The notes under the pieces: generated by a model | Databases searched by the model: none | Told to the model about the DNA's origin: nothing | The model's input: only the letters and a program-made list of their open reading frames with translations | In this document: one piece after another, positions 16,101-23,674 of the stretch | How positions within the stretch are numbered: the first letter of the stretch is position 1 | Layout of the letters: each line of letters opens with the position of its first letter | Program-made: the position numbers and the translations under genes | From: Actinomycetes bacterium | GTDB lineage: Bacteria; Actinomycetota; Acidimicrobiia; Acidimicrobiales; JAJYXR01 | DNA length: 33,535 bases | Assembly: GCA_021801525.1 (NCBI GenBank) | Contig: JAJYXW010000039.1 | Coordinates: 1 to 33,535 of the forward strand | Reading direction: 5' to 3'

Positions 16101-17352
16101 CGCACGGCGGCGACTCGGCGCCGAGGTCGAACGGCTGGCCGGTCGCGGCCTGAGGGTGCTGGCTGTCGCCGAGCGCCAAGCCGCGAGAGGCGGCGAGCTC
16201 GTCGACGAGCGTGTGTCGAGCCTCGAGCTGCTGGGGTTTCTCGGCCTTGCAGACCACGTGCGGCCGACCGCCGCGTTCGCGGTCGGGCAGCTCGGCCGAG
16301 CGGGCGTCGAGGTGGTGATGATCACGGGGGACCACCCGAGCACGGCTCATGCGGTCGCGCAAGAGCTTGGCATCCTCGACTCGAAGCAGGTGCTCACAGG
16401 GGCAGAGCTGGACGCCATGTCCGATGGGGAACTCGAGGCCCTGGTGGGCCAGGTATCGGTCTTCGCCCGTGTGACTCCGTCGCACAAGGTGCGGATCGTC
16501 GGAGCGTTCCAGCGTGCGGGGAGGGTGGTGGCGATGACCGGTGACGGGGCGAACGACGCCGCGGCCATTCGCCTTGCCCATGCCGGCATAGCGCTCGGGG
16601 CCCGCGGAGCGCCTGCAGCCCGCGAAGCCGCGGACCTGGTGGTCACCGACGACCGTCTCGAGACGATCGTCGACGCGATCGTCGAGGGCCGAGCCATGTG
16701 GTCGTCGGTGCGCGACGCGCTGGCCATCCTGGTAGGCGGGAACCTAGGTGAGGTCGCGTTCAGCGTGGCCACCACGGCGCTGAGCGGGTCGTCCGCCCTC
16801 GGAGCGCGCCAATTCCTACTTGTCAACCTGCTGACGGACATGGCGCCAGCCATTACCATAGCGCTCCGCCGGCCGGCCAGGCTCGCTCCCGAAGCGTTGC
16901 TCCACGAGGGACCCGACGCGGCCCTCGGTGGAGCGCTCGCTCGCGCCGTTGCCCTTCGCGCGGTGACGACGGCCGCTGGAGCCACGGGTGCATGGATTGT
17001 CGCGCGCTCAACAGGCCGCCGGCGTCGCGCGAGCACGGTCGCGCTGGTCGCTCTTGTGGGCACCCAGCTCGCGCAGACTGCCGTGGTCGGGGGGCGCAGC
17101 CCGGTGGTGCTCGGTGCGACCCTCGTGTCTGGTGCGGTCCTCGCCGGTGTGGTGCAGGTCCCAGGGGTGAGCCAGTTCTTCGGCTGCACCCCGCTCGGCC
17201 CCGTCGGCTGGTCCATCGCAGCATCTGCGGCTGGGATTGCGACCGCGGGGTCTCTGGTAATCCCGCGCGCGACGCCTCGGTTGGCGGAGCTGCTCGTAAA
17301 GCCCTTCGAGGGTCGGCTCAGCCCGGCAGCCTTCGAGCGGAACTTGGCCTGA
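13117..17352 (+). CDS. ctpI: CtpI-like giant P-type cation ATPase
   Basis: Taken from ATG 13117 (tandem ATGATG, weak ribosome site), the product has 1411 residues, about twice a usual P-type ATPase. This fits the mycobacterial CtpI family (about 1600 residues). An HMA-like fold without CxxC comes first (residues about 25-90). A degenerate ATPase half follows, in which VDRAVLATG near residue 322 replaces DKTGTLT. The C-terminal half has all motifs: VDESSLTGES, SVPEGLPLL, CFDKTGTLT (D863), KGAPE, MITGDHP and TGDGANDAAA (D1143), then membrane helices. It should use ATP to move a cation (Mg2+ or Ca2+ proposed for relatives); the ion is uncertain. The inactive half holds an Ala-Val-Gly repeat. Confidence 0.85.
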   Translation: MMPKPTGPTGRRHRRVWSGNGRAHIEVRAGRRRGVESFTRQVEEALRAVDSVRWAEVNALTGRVVVAFDPESSELDDLIGVVEGVEEAHGLHRERFGHDRPEHPGDVEPIRRNAISLGADVLGLWVSVLGQVIGVTPLPTEIASLVALFESAPRVRSFLDTRLGPAASDLGLGLANALGQAVSQGPLGLVVDIVQRGNAIGELRANRAVWERREPELAARGQGALDPIAREPRPVPLPRGPVERWADRASLASFAGFGMVLAVTGRPRLAATAFSAGLPKAARLGREAFAGQLARELASRDVVMMDRAALRRLDRVDTVLVDRAVLATGAGRIAGTERVGASAVGAAAVGAAAAGAAAVGAAAAQEELDPYALALSDSVRRSGAQLVVAGTRGSVGRQLGADRLVAGGRRLYESVRALQAEGRVVLLVSGGTAHRALEAADCSVAVTGRSRAAPWGADLVAGDDLGSVLLFVDAMRDAQLASRRGAMLAMAGSGIGSVWAVAGLPATAARRAVLPVNVAALVAQAAGTLGATSAARRRVPLPTSSPPWHAMAPEDVLGALDSSPAGLDAEETRRRARPAARRRPLALRLGQALAQELTNPLAPVLAAGAGLSAAVGSVTDAALVAGVTVANAAVGAAQRLRTEVSLERLAEASAALVKVRQGGVVTEVGHDRLLPGDVLELAGGDQVAADCRILEALGCEVDESSLTGESLPVLKQAAATPGKGVADRSCMLYEGTTVVAGSALAVVVAVGPSTEAGRALEDAPAPPPSGVEARLAKLSALAVPVSLASGAAVTGIGLLRGTPLRRAMSSGVGLMVASVPEGLPLLASAAQLSAARRLSERGALVRNPRTIEALGRVDVLCFDKTGTLTAGRIVLQRVSDGVNDEATGALGRRTRAVLAAALRASPEVEADGAIWHATDRAVLEGAAQAGVRPGDGIGSWSQIGELAFEPSRGFHAVVGKGRSGLRVAAKGAPEVVLPRCATWRSPGGARPLDARARRRLGAEVERLAGRGLRVLAVAERQAARGGELVDERVSSLELLGFLGLADHVRPTAAFAVGQLGRAGVEVVMITGDHPSTAHAVAQELGILDSKQVLTGAELDAMSDGELEALVGQVSVFARVTPSHKVRIVGAFQRAGRVVAMTGDGANDAAAIRLAHAGIALGARGAPAAREAADLVVTDDRLETIVDAIVEGRAMWSSVRDALAILVGGNLGEVAFSVATTALSGSSALGARQFLLVNLLTDMAPAITIALRRPARLAPEALLHEGPDAALGGALARAVALRAVTTAAGATGAWIVARSTGRRRRASTVALVALVGTQLAQTAVVGGRSPVVLGATLVSGAVLAGVVQVPGVSQFFGCTPLGPVGWSIAASAAGIATAGSLVIPRATPRLAELLVKPFEGRLSPAAFERNLA
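14143..14202 (+). repeat. 15-bp coding repeat (AVGAA) x4
   Basis: Four 15-base units, GCGGTAGGGGCGGCA and variants, lie in the degenerate half of the ATPase. They encode AVGAA-type pentapeptides just after the VDRAVLATG segment. They probably form a flexible loop and differ from the rest of the gene in codon use. Confidence 0.8.
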
Positions 17353-17355
17353 TCA

Positions 17356-17398
17356 CATAGCGCCGCTGCCCGGCATAGCGCCGCTGCCCGGCATAGCT
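17356..17398. repeat. 18-bp tandem repeat between convergent genes
   Basis: The 18-base unit CATAGCGCCGCTGCCCGG occurs at 17356-17373 and 17374-17391, followed by a partial CATAGCT. It fills the gap between the ends of the ATPase and oxidoreductase genes. A transcription terminator is not otherwise seen. Confidence 0.8.
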
Positions 17399-19023
17399 CA
17401 TGGCATGGTGTCCGGTAGGTATCCCTTCTCGACAGCGGTGCGCACCATCTCGGGCACTCCCCACCAGATCGGCAGGCCGAGATCCTCTGCGATTGCATGG
17501 GCCGCGTTGTAGCCGGCACCGAGCAGCACCATCCCACCGGGGTGCGTGCTCGCCCCTGCCACGTAGAAGCCCTCGAGGGGGGTGCGGTACGAAGAGCAGT
17601 CCGAGGACGGCCGGTTGTAGCCCATCTGGATCGAGGTGTAGGCACCGTGCTTGATCGCGCCCCGGCGCATGCTCGGCAGGTGGTCCTCGATGTCCTTCGG
17701 GCTCCAGGGGAGCGACACCCTCACGTTCGCCTTGGCGAGGTTGGGTGCGTGCCGGCGCCAAGCTTCGAAAGCCTTTTCGGCGAGCTCCCTCTTGGACTGC
17801 GCCCAGTCGGCCTCGTAGGGGGCAAGGCATTCGAAGCGCAGCACCTCGCAGTTGCCGTACTGAGGGAGGTGGCGCGCAGCAGCCAGGGGATCGAAGAGCG
17901 ACGGGCAGCTCATGTGGCCCACGGACCCGTCCGGCATCTCCCCGGAGCGTGCTGCTTCGAAGTGCGCGATGACGTCCTCGACCGACTCGACGCCCATCAC
18001 TACGTTCAGCGCCTTGTCCACCTCGGAGGACCGGCCTTCGTAGCGCGGGGGATCTCCTACCACGCCCCAGTTGGCGACGAACAGGCTGGCCTCGTCCCAT
18101 TCCCATGCCCGCGCTGCTTCCACCAAACTTGCCGGCAGCGCATCGGGCTCCACGAGCTGCAGGAAGTTCTGCTCGGGGTTGAGAGTGCTCACGACTGTCT
18201 GCGCGCTCAGCACGCTGGCGTCGTCGAGCCGGACTCCGCGCACTCGGCCACCATCGAGGACGACCTCGCGCACCTCGGCCGCCGTGATCACACGCCCCCC
18301 GGATGCTTCGAGCGCGCGGCGCAGTCCCGAGGCCATCTGGTGCGAGCCACCCGCTACGAGAGCGCTCTGCATGAGCCGGTAGACGTAGACGGGCATGAGG
18401 AAGCCCATGCCGCCGCCGTCGGGGTCGAGCCCGAACATGCTGGCGAGGTAGACGAGAGCCGCCTCCACCCGCTCGTCGGAGAAGCCGTAACCGTGGATCA
18501 CCTCGCGCGGTGTCATCTCCGCCAGCTCGTTCAGCCAGCGGCCGACGTCTCCTGCCTCCGCGAGCAGCTCGATCTGGTCGAGCGGCTCGACCGGTGGGAA
18601 ATAGGTTGCCGGGATGATCATCTCGTCGGAGGCGCGCCGGAAGTCCTCGTAGAGCTCGCGGAACACGCTTGCGTCGCCAGGCGACAGAGCTGCCACCGAC
18701 GCGGCCGAGCGCTCCGGGTCCGAGTAGAGGACCATCGATTCGCTGCCGAAGAGGAATGCCGCCTGCGCCTCGGGTCGCACGAACGACACGCCGTAGCTCC
18801 GGAGGTCCAGGTCGTGATAGGGCGGCATCAGCTCTGCGAGCAGCATGTAGATGGCGTGCGAGTTGAGGGCGAAACCCGAGAGCTCCTGGGTGGTGAGCCC
18901 CCCTCCGCTCTCGACGTTTCTCTCCAGGACCGCGACCCGTGCGCCTGCGCGCGCCAGGTACGCACCGCACGTAAGGCCGTTCGGCCCGGCGCCGAGCACC
19001 AGGATGTCAAGATCCTCGGACAT
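17398..19023 (-). CDS. phytoene-desaturase-like FAD oxidoreductase 2
   Basis: This 541-residue flavoprotein opens with a Rossmann FAD motif: LVLGAGPNGLTCGAYLARAG (residues 8-27), then VAVLERN. It ends with the family FAD clamp: GFYVAGASTHPGGMVLLGAG followed by NAAHAIAEDLG. The length is that of the NAD(P)/FAD-dependent CrtI-like superfamily, which desaturates, isomerises or oxidises carotenoids and other long lipophilic substrates. The start overlaps the end of the 19007-20674 gene by 17 bases, so the two are co-translated and probably act together as a heteromer or in successive steps. No carotenoid synthase (CrtB/CrtE) is nearby, so the substrate is unknown. It is about 25-30 percent alike to its neighbour by eye. 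Confidence 0.85.
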   Translation of the reverse strand: MSEDLDILVLGAGPNGLTCGAYLARAGARVAVLERNVESGGGLTTQELSGFALNSHAIYMLLAELMPPYHDLDLRSYGVSFVRPEAQAAFLFGSESMVLYSDPERSAASVAALSPGDASVFRELYEDFRRASDEMIIPATYFPPVEPLDQIELLAEAGDVGRWLNELAEMTPREVIHGYGFSDERVEAALVYLASMFGLDPDGGGMGFLMPVYVYRLMQSALVAGGSHQMASGLRRALEASGGRVITAAEVREVVLDGGRVRGVRLDDASVLSAQTVVSTLNPEQNFLQLVEPDALPASLVEAARAWEWDEASLFVANWGVVGDPPRYEGRSSEVDKALNVVMGVESVEDVIAHFEAARSGEMPDGSVGHMSCPSLFDPLAAARHLPQYGNCEVLRFECLAPYEADWAQSKRELAEKAFEAWRRHAPNLAKANVRVSLPWSPKDIEDHLPSMRRGAIKHGAYTSIQMGYNRPSSDCSSYRTPLEGFYVAGASTHPGGMVLLGAGYNAAHAIAEDLGLPIWWGVPEMVRTAVEKGYLPDTMP

Positions 19024-20674
19024 GTTCCACGTACCTTTCCAGGAAGCGCTCCATGGGTGCCGACCTCCACCACTCCTGGTCTCGCACCCCCAGGTCCTCC
19101 GCTACTACACCGGCTGCCACGTATCCGTTGCCGAGATGGGTGAGCGATGCCGGCCAGATGCCCTGCGAGAAGTAGATGCCCGGGATCGCGGAGCGCGGAG
19201 GTACCCGGCCTGTGTACCACTGCGGGCCGCTGTTGTCGCCGCCTATCTCGTGCCCGAAGGTCGCGGAGGCGTTGCGCCGCCAGTTGTCGAGCGGGGTGAA
19301 ATAGAGGCTGTCGAGCACCTGCTTGCGGAACCCCGGAGCCAGGCGCTCCATCATGTCCGCGTGTGCCTCGTGCACCTGATCGATGAGCGCCTTGTCGTCC
19401 CAGGCCCCGAAGCCGCCGTGCTCCTCGAGAGCCACCGGGTACTCGATCTCTACCGACAGCGTGCAGCAGCCCGACGCCGAGATGCGCGAGCGGTCCTGGC
19501 CGCTCTGGTTGTATATCTCCGCGATATCGCCCAGCACCTCCATCGTCGCTCCCCGGTGGTAGCGCTCCTGGGACTCCTGAGCGTGCGACCACGAGTCGTA
19601 CGGACGGAGCACGAACGGCGAGATGTCGACATCGGGATTCCATCCCCTGGAACCCCACTGCGGAAGCCCCTGGAGCAAGAAGTGCGATATGAACGCGCAA
19701 TGCCCCTCCGAGCTCCAACCCTCCATTTTCTGGTGCAGTAGGGGATCGCGCCGCTTAACCTCGTCTCCGTCGAGAATCGACTTCACCACCGGAGGTGAGA
19801 CGTTGAAGACGACAGCCTTCTTCGCGCGTATCTCGCGAGCCGGGTAGGGGCAGTCCTCGGACAGCACCACGGTGTGGCCGGCATCCATGGCGCCCTCCCC
19901 TGCCGGGGCCAGGTCGACGTGCGCTACGGGTGCGTTCAGCAGGAGCTTGCCACCGTGGGCTCGCAGGCAGCGCACGAGGGCGTGGACGAGCGTGTGCATG
20001 CCGCCTCGCGGTGTGCCGGTGGCGAGCAGGGAGGAGAGCATTACAGCAACGGCACCTTCGCCTGGCATCGCTACGTCGCCGAAGAGCCCGATGTCCGCGG
20101 CAGCCAGCCACAGCAGCCTTACGTGCTCCTCGTCGAAGATGGACTCCAGGAGCTCGAGGCCGTTCATCTGATGCATCTCGGCTGGAGAGATCCCGACATA
20201 GCGCCCCAGGTCGAAGAACAGCTCCTCTCCTTCGGGACTCGGAGGGCGGAAGAACAGCCAGAGCAGCTCTGCTGCGTCGGGGAGCAGCTTCTCGCGCATG
20301 GCGACGGTAGTTCGGGCGTCCTTCGGGGAGAGCCTCTCGAGCTCGCGCCGCTGCAGGTCGAGGTCGTAGTAGTACACGTAGTTCTTGCCATCGGGCCAGA
20401 CGGTTGCGGCGGCCGACTTGCCCAGCAGGAGGTCGAAGCCGTAGTGGTCCAGCTCGAGATCTCCCCACACGGGGCTCATCGGCAGGAAGCAAACTGCGGC
20501 GTGGGTGTCGGTAGGGTTGCCTGCGCCGAAGAGGTCTTCGGTGAGGGCGAATGCTCCGCACTCGTTTCGCCTCTCGACGACAGCCACGCTGAGCCCGGCT
20601 CGCGCGAGGTACGCGCCGCAGGTGAGCCCGTTGACACCGGCCCCTATCACCACCACGTCGTAGGTGTCATCCAT
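19007..20674 (-). CDS. phytoene-desaturase-like FAD oxidoreductase 1
   Basis: This 555-residue protein starts at ATG 20674 with GGGAGG about eight bases upstream. The N-terminal FAD motif is VVVIGAGVNGLTCGAYLARA (residues 8-27), and the C-terminal clamp is GIYFSQGIWPASLTHLGNGY with VAAGVVAEDLG. The middle has long acidic and aromatic stretches (WLFFRPPSPEGEELFFDLG) that could shape a lipophilic pocket. Like its partner it belongs to the CrtI-like superfamily. It follows a MerR regulator and a 137-residue unknown protein on the same strand. Its substrate cannot be inferred. Confidence 0.85.
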   Translation of the reverse strand: MDDTYDVVVIGAGVNGLTCGAYLARAGLSVAVVERRNECGAFALTEDLFGAGNPTDTHAAVCFLPMSPVWGDLELDHYGFDLLLGKSAAATVWPDGKNYVYYYDLDLQRRELERLSPKDARTTVAMREKLLPDAAELLWLFFRPPSPEGEELFFDLGRYVGISPAEMHQMNGLELLESIFDEEHVRLLWLAAADIGLFGDVAMPGEGAVAVMLSSLLATGTPRGGMHTLVHALVRCLRAHGGKLLLNAPVAHVDLAPAGEGAMDAGHTVVLSEDCPYPAREIRAKKAVVFNVSPPVVKSILDGDEVKRRDPLLHQKMEGWSSEGHCAFISHFLLQGLPQWGSRGWNPDVDISPFVLRPYDSWSHAQESQERYHRGATMEVLGDIAEIYNQSGQDRSRISASGCCTLSVEIEYPVALEEHGGFGAWDDKALIDQVHEAHADMMERLAPGFRKQVLDSLYFTPLDNWRRNASATFGHEIGGDNSGPQWYTGRVPPRSAIPGIYFSQGIWPASLTHLGNGYVAAGVVAEDLGVRDQEWWRSAPMERFLERYVEHVRGS

Positions 20675-20688
20675 GCTGGGTTCCTCCC

Positions 20689-20714
20689 TGTGACCTGTGA
20701 CCTGTGACCTGTGG
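20689..20714. repeat. 7-bp tandem repeat before oxidoreductase gene
   Basis: Three exact TGTGACC units (20689-20709) plus TGTGG lie between the stop of the 137-residue gene and the ribosome site of oxidoreductase 1. On the coding strand they read GGTCACA repeats. They could affect translation of the downstream gene or be neutral slippage. Confidence 0.75.
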
Positions 20715-20719
20715 CGCTA

Positions 20720-21133
20720 CTAGGCGCTCGTATCGGCGGCGCGCTCGGCGCAGCGAGACGCATCGGGCATAGAGGCCCCAGGCGTCCTGTCCGGCTCGCC
20801 GCCGACTCCGCCGCGGGCTTTGGCACTTGCCCCGGAGTGGGACCGAAGCGTCGTGGAGCCGGAGCGGCGCTCCCACTCGGGAGGGGGTGCAGCCATCTCG
20901 GGGGTCTTCAGGTGCAATGCCCATCGGACCCCCATAGCTAGGACCTTCGGGCTGCACGCGACCCGCAGCATGCCGCCGATGTCCTCGGGGGCGATCCTTA
21001 TGCTCGTCTCCCAGGTCACCGGCGCGTGCGTGACGCCCGACACGATCACCTCGTGTCCTTCCTTCGTGATCTTGAACTCGTGCAGGTCCATCTGCAGCTC
21101 CCTGCGGCCGAGACCTCTGGAGCGGATCTTCAT
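20720..21133 (-). CDS. conserved small protein of unknown function
   Basis: This 137-residue protein starts at ATG 21133 behind a strong GAGGAGG, and overlaps the MerR stop by four bases (ATGA). I do not recognise the family. Residues 1-75 look folded (MDLHEFKITKEGHEVIVSGV, then PVTWETSIRIAPEDIGGMLR) with alternating beta strands, a cysteine in RVACSPKVL and one short hydrophobic helix. Residues 76-137 are a Pro/Ser/Arg-rich low-complexity tail that may be disordered. It sits in the operon between the regulator and two flavoproteins, so it may be an accessory or substrate-binding subunit. Confidence 0.7.
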   Translation of the reverse strand: MKIRSRGLGRRELQMDLHEFKITKEGHEVIVSGVTHAPVTWETSIRIAPEDIGGMLRVACSPKVLAMGVRWALHLKTPEMAAPPPEWERRSGSTTLRSHSGASAKARGGVGGEPDRTPGASMPDASRCAERAADTSA

Positions 21134-22002
21134 GGGTGTTGCCTCCTCGTGTGCGAGATGGTGTGGATGGGGTTCCTGGTGCCGGACTCGGTTTGCTGCA
21201 GTGCGTCGAGCAGTAGCCGCCGGCGCACGATCACGCAGAGCTGCTCGGCATGCTCGAGTGCCGCGTTCATGACGGCCGCTGCATCTTCTGGTGGCACGTG
21301 CCTGATGAGTCTGCTGTCGAAGTAGCTGAGCTCGCTTTGCACGACGGCAGCCATCGCCTGGTGGTAGAGGCGGACGTCGCGGGGAAAGAAGCCGATCGCC
21401 TCGGTCATGCCAGCCTCTCGCATCCGCGCCAGTGCCTGGACCAGCTCGACGCTCAGCGAGTCGTACAGCTCGGCTTTCTCGCCGGCCTGCCCGTGTCCCG
21501 AAGGCTCTGCTCCGTCACGGCGTAGGAGGCCCAACGACTCGAGGTACTTGATGTCCTCGGGGTCGAGCCCGCTCTCCTCGATGAGCTGGGCGCGCGTCAT
21601 GCGCGGGGCTTGCCCGCCGATCAGGTGGACCAGATTGGCGCCGGCCTCTGCGGTGCGGGCCAGGATCGCGTGTAGCGCTTCGAGACCGTGCTCGTCGATC
21701 GCGGCTCGCACCTCCGCAAGGGGCAGATGGCGCTCCGCGAGCGCACGGACCACCTCCACCCGCTCCACGCAGTCGGGCGCGTAGTAGGCCATGTTGTGAG
21801 CGGTCTTCACCGGGGCGGGCAGCAGGCCGAGAGCACAGTAGTGGTGGATGGTGGCCTTTGTCACTCCTGCTGCTGCGGAGAGCTCGGAAACGCTCAGGAA
21901 GCCCGGTGGGCGTGACCGTACCTCAGAAGGTGCTGCAAGCTGGGCTCCTGGGGCGCCTCTGTCCGCTCTTGCCGGAGACCGGCGCCTGGTGTCAGGTGTC
22001 AC
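21130..22002 (-). CDS. MerR-family regulator with long sensor domain
   Basis: This 290-residue protein starts at GTG 22002. After a basic N-terminal arm of about 33 residues, the MerR winged helix is plain: FLSVSELSAAAGVTKATIHH, then YCALGLLPAPVKTAHNMAYY and ERVEVVRALAERHLPLAEVR. A second helical segment (MTRAQLIEESGLDPEDIKYL, ESLGLLRRDG) looks like a second MerR-like or TetR-like subdomain. The rest is an all-helical C-terminal ligand-binding region. No Cys metal site is seen, so an organic ligand is likely. It heads the operon of the 137-residue protein and two CrtI-like enzymes and probably controls it. GAAAGG is close to the GTG. Confidence 0.82.
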   Translation of the reverse strand: MTPDTRRRSPARADRGAPGAQLAAPSEVRSRPPGFLSVSELSAAAGVTKATIHHYCALGLLPAPVKTAHNMAYYAPDCVERVEVVRALAERHLPLAEVRAAIDEHGLEALHAILARTAEAGANLVHLIGGQAPRMTRAQLIEESGLDPEDIKYLESLGLLRRDGAEPSGHGQAGEKAELYDSLSVELVQALARMREAGMTEAIGFFPRDVRLYHQAMAAVVQSELSYFDSRLIRHVPPEDAAAVMNAALEHAEQLCVIVRRRLLLDALQQTESGTRNPIHTISHTRRQHP

Positions 22003-22004
22003 CT
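21994..22004 (-). promoter_or_regulatory. perfect inverted repeat at MerR start
   Basis: AGGTG and CACCT flank a single base (AGGTGACACCT on the minus strand), overlapping the GTG start. A second GACACC follows. It may be an operator for the MerR protein itself or simply an RNA hairpin hiding the start. The promoter itself was not identified. Confidence 0.35.
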
Positions 22005-22053
22005 TTCACATGCTGTACCGCTCGTTGCCGGCGCGACAGGGTATTTGGACCCT

Positions 22054-22088
22054 AATCGCAGGCTGGCGCAATCGCAGGCTGGCGCAAT
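22054..22088. repeat. 16-bp tandem duplication after ClC gene
   Basis: AATCGCAGGCTGGCGC occurs twice head to tail at 22054-22069 and 22070-22085, followed by AAT. It lies just beyond the stop of the ClC gene (22098). Confidence 0.8.
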
Positions 22089-22097
22089 CTGGGCCGT

Positions 22098-23420
22098 TCA
22101 GTGTTTCCCCCGCTCGCGCGGGTGCTCTATTGGTGGTCGCGACACCGTGTAGATGGAGCGGTCGTCCAGGGCGCGGGCGACGAGCATGGCCCCGGTCAGC
22201 GCGATGAGGATTGGAACAGCGAGCGATATCCCCGTGTCCGTCAGCTCGAGGGTGAGCACCACGGCCGCGAGCGGCGCCTGCATAGCGGCTGCGAGCAACG
22301 CTGCTCCACCGATGGCCGCGTAGGCAGGGAGCGGCTCGTGTGCGCCGCCTAGCGCTCCCCAGGCGTGCCCGCCCAGGCTGCCGAGCAGCACGCCCACGGT
22401 GAGCGTGGGAGTGAACAAGCCGCCGATCGCCCCTGCCCGCAGGAAGGCCGACGCCGCGAGCGGCCGCAGGACGAGCAGCACCGCCGCGACGCCGAGCCCC
22501 AGGGACCCGACGAAGGCGAGCTGGGTCACGTCCTTTCCGTTGCCGAGAACTCCGGGCCAACCGATGGCAAGCGCTCCGGTCGCGCTGAACACCGCCACGA
22601 GGCTGGCTGACCTGAGCCAGCCGGTGCCGAGGCGCTTCTTGCCCCAGGAGATCGACTTCACGTATAGAGCGGTCACGATCCCCGCCACAGGGCCGAAGAC
22701 GAGCGCCCAGGCCAAGAGGGAGCTGCCCACCGGCAGCGCCGGCAGCACGTAGGTAGGCCGGTCTGGGAGGCCGATCCACGACACCGCAGTGGCGACGGCG
22801 GAGCAGGCGATCGCAGGGGCGACCACCGGCAGGCTCAAGGTGCCGAGAAGCACTTCCACGCCGAATAGCGCGCCGCCCAGGGGGACGTTGTACACCGCGG
22901 CCATACCCGCACCGGCCCCGCAGGCGACGAGCACACGGCGCTGCGCGTCGCTCATGGCAAACAGGTCCGCGAGCTTGCTGCCTACGGCCGCGCCCACCTC
23001 CTTCGGCGCGCCCTCCCGGCCGAGAGTGGCGCCGAAGGCGACCGCGACCATCTGGAAGACGCCGTTCAGGAGCGTGGCCAGGAACGGGAGCTTTCCGGTG
23101 CCTTCCCACAGGGACTCGGACAACCCATGGAGAGCTGGGCCGAAACGCCGCAGAGCGAGCCAGGCCGAGGACATGATGACCCCGCCGATGGTCATCGCCA
23201 CCAATGGCCGCCAGTGCGGAGCGCGGACCACCCCTGCCTGGAACGAGCCGTGGCTGTAGCCATAGGCGATGTGCTGGACGGCATGGAGTATGCCCATGAG
23301 CGCGATCGCTCCGAACCCCGCCCCGACTCCGGTGAGCACGGTCAGCAGCCAGAAGCGGGCCGACCCGCCAGTGTGCTGCCACGAGACGGGCACGTTGGGT
23401 TGGTTGGTGGGAGCGTCCAT
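22098..23420 (-). CDS. ClC-family chloride channel/transporter
   Basis: This 440-residue membrane protein has about ten to twelve hydrophobic helices and no C-terminal CBS domains. The selectivity-filter motifs are clear: GREGAPKEVGA (usual GREGP, with alanine before proline), GMAAVYNVPLGGALFGVE, and GGLFTPTLTVG (the GxFxP motif). In ClC exchangers the gating glutamate is the E of GREGP and is present here. Whether the protein is a channel or a Cl-/H+ exchanger is not decided from sequence. ClC proteins support acid resistance or volume control. It is transcribed toward the MerR operon; the 95-base gap makes readthrough possible but a functional link is not evident. Confidence 0.92.
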   Translation of the reverse strand: MDAPTNQPNVPVSWQHTGGSARFWLLTVLTGVGAGFGAIALMGILHAVQHIAYGYSHGSFQAGVVRAPHWRPLVAMTIGGVIMSSAWLALRRFGPALHGLSESLWEGTGKLPFLATLLNGVFQMVAVAFGATLGREGAPKEVGAAVGSKLADLFAMSDAQRRVLVACGAGAGMAAVYNVPLGGALFGVEVLLGTLSLPVVAPAIACSAVATAVSWIGLPDRPTYVLPALPVGSSLLAWALVFGPVAGIVTALYVKSISWGKKRLGTGWLRSASLVAVFSATGALAIGWPGVLGNGKDVTQLAFVGSLGLGVAAVLLVLRPLAASAFLRAGAIGGLFTPTLTVGVLLGSLGGHAWGALGGAHEPLPAYAAIGGAALLAAAMQAPLAAVVLTLELTDTGISLAVPILIALTGAMLVARALDDRSIYTVSRPPIEHPRERGKH

Positions 23421-23674
23421 CAGAGCACGCCGAGGAGAGTGATGGCTCTATCCGTGCTCGTCCGGAGCCCGACGTTGCGAGTGGCAGAGAGCGAGCGGCA
23501 GAGAGGACCAGCCGGCAACGAGCTTAGCCCGACTGGAGAAGACGGTGAAAGGCTCGGTCGCTCTTTGGACACCAGGCAACGGCGACAGCGTTGGCCTCGC
23601 GCGGCTCAGCCTCTTACCCGATGCCGCTCACCGAAGCAGCGAAGATGTCTTCGTGCTCAGGTGAGGCAGTTGGC
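23421..23674. other. intergenic, no gene seen
   Basis: This stretch lies between the ClC start and the end of the second surface protein, both on the minus strand. I see no convincing gene, RNA or hairpin. The ClC promoter should be here, but no clear -10 or -35 is recognised. GCGAGTGGCAGAG and GCGAGCGGCAGAG form an imperfect repeat at about 23477-23502. Confidence 0.4.

Noticed and set aside
17497..19143. 548-codon plus-strand open frame over the oxidoreductase genes
   Set aside because: Antisense to the FAD motifs, with no ribosome site or family-like sequence.
22006..23382. 458-codon open frame over the ClC gene
   Set aside because: Same strand, other frame; the ClC frame carries the channel motifs and this one is Arg/Gly-rich.
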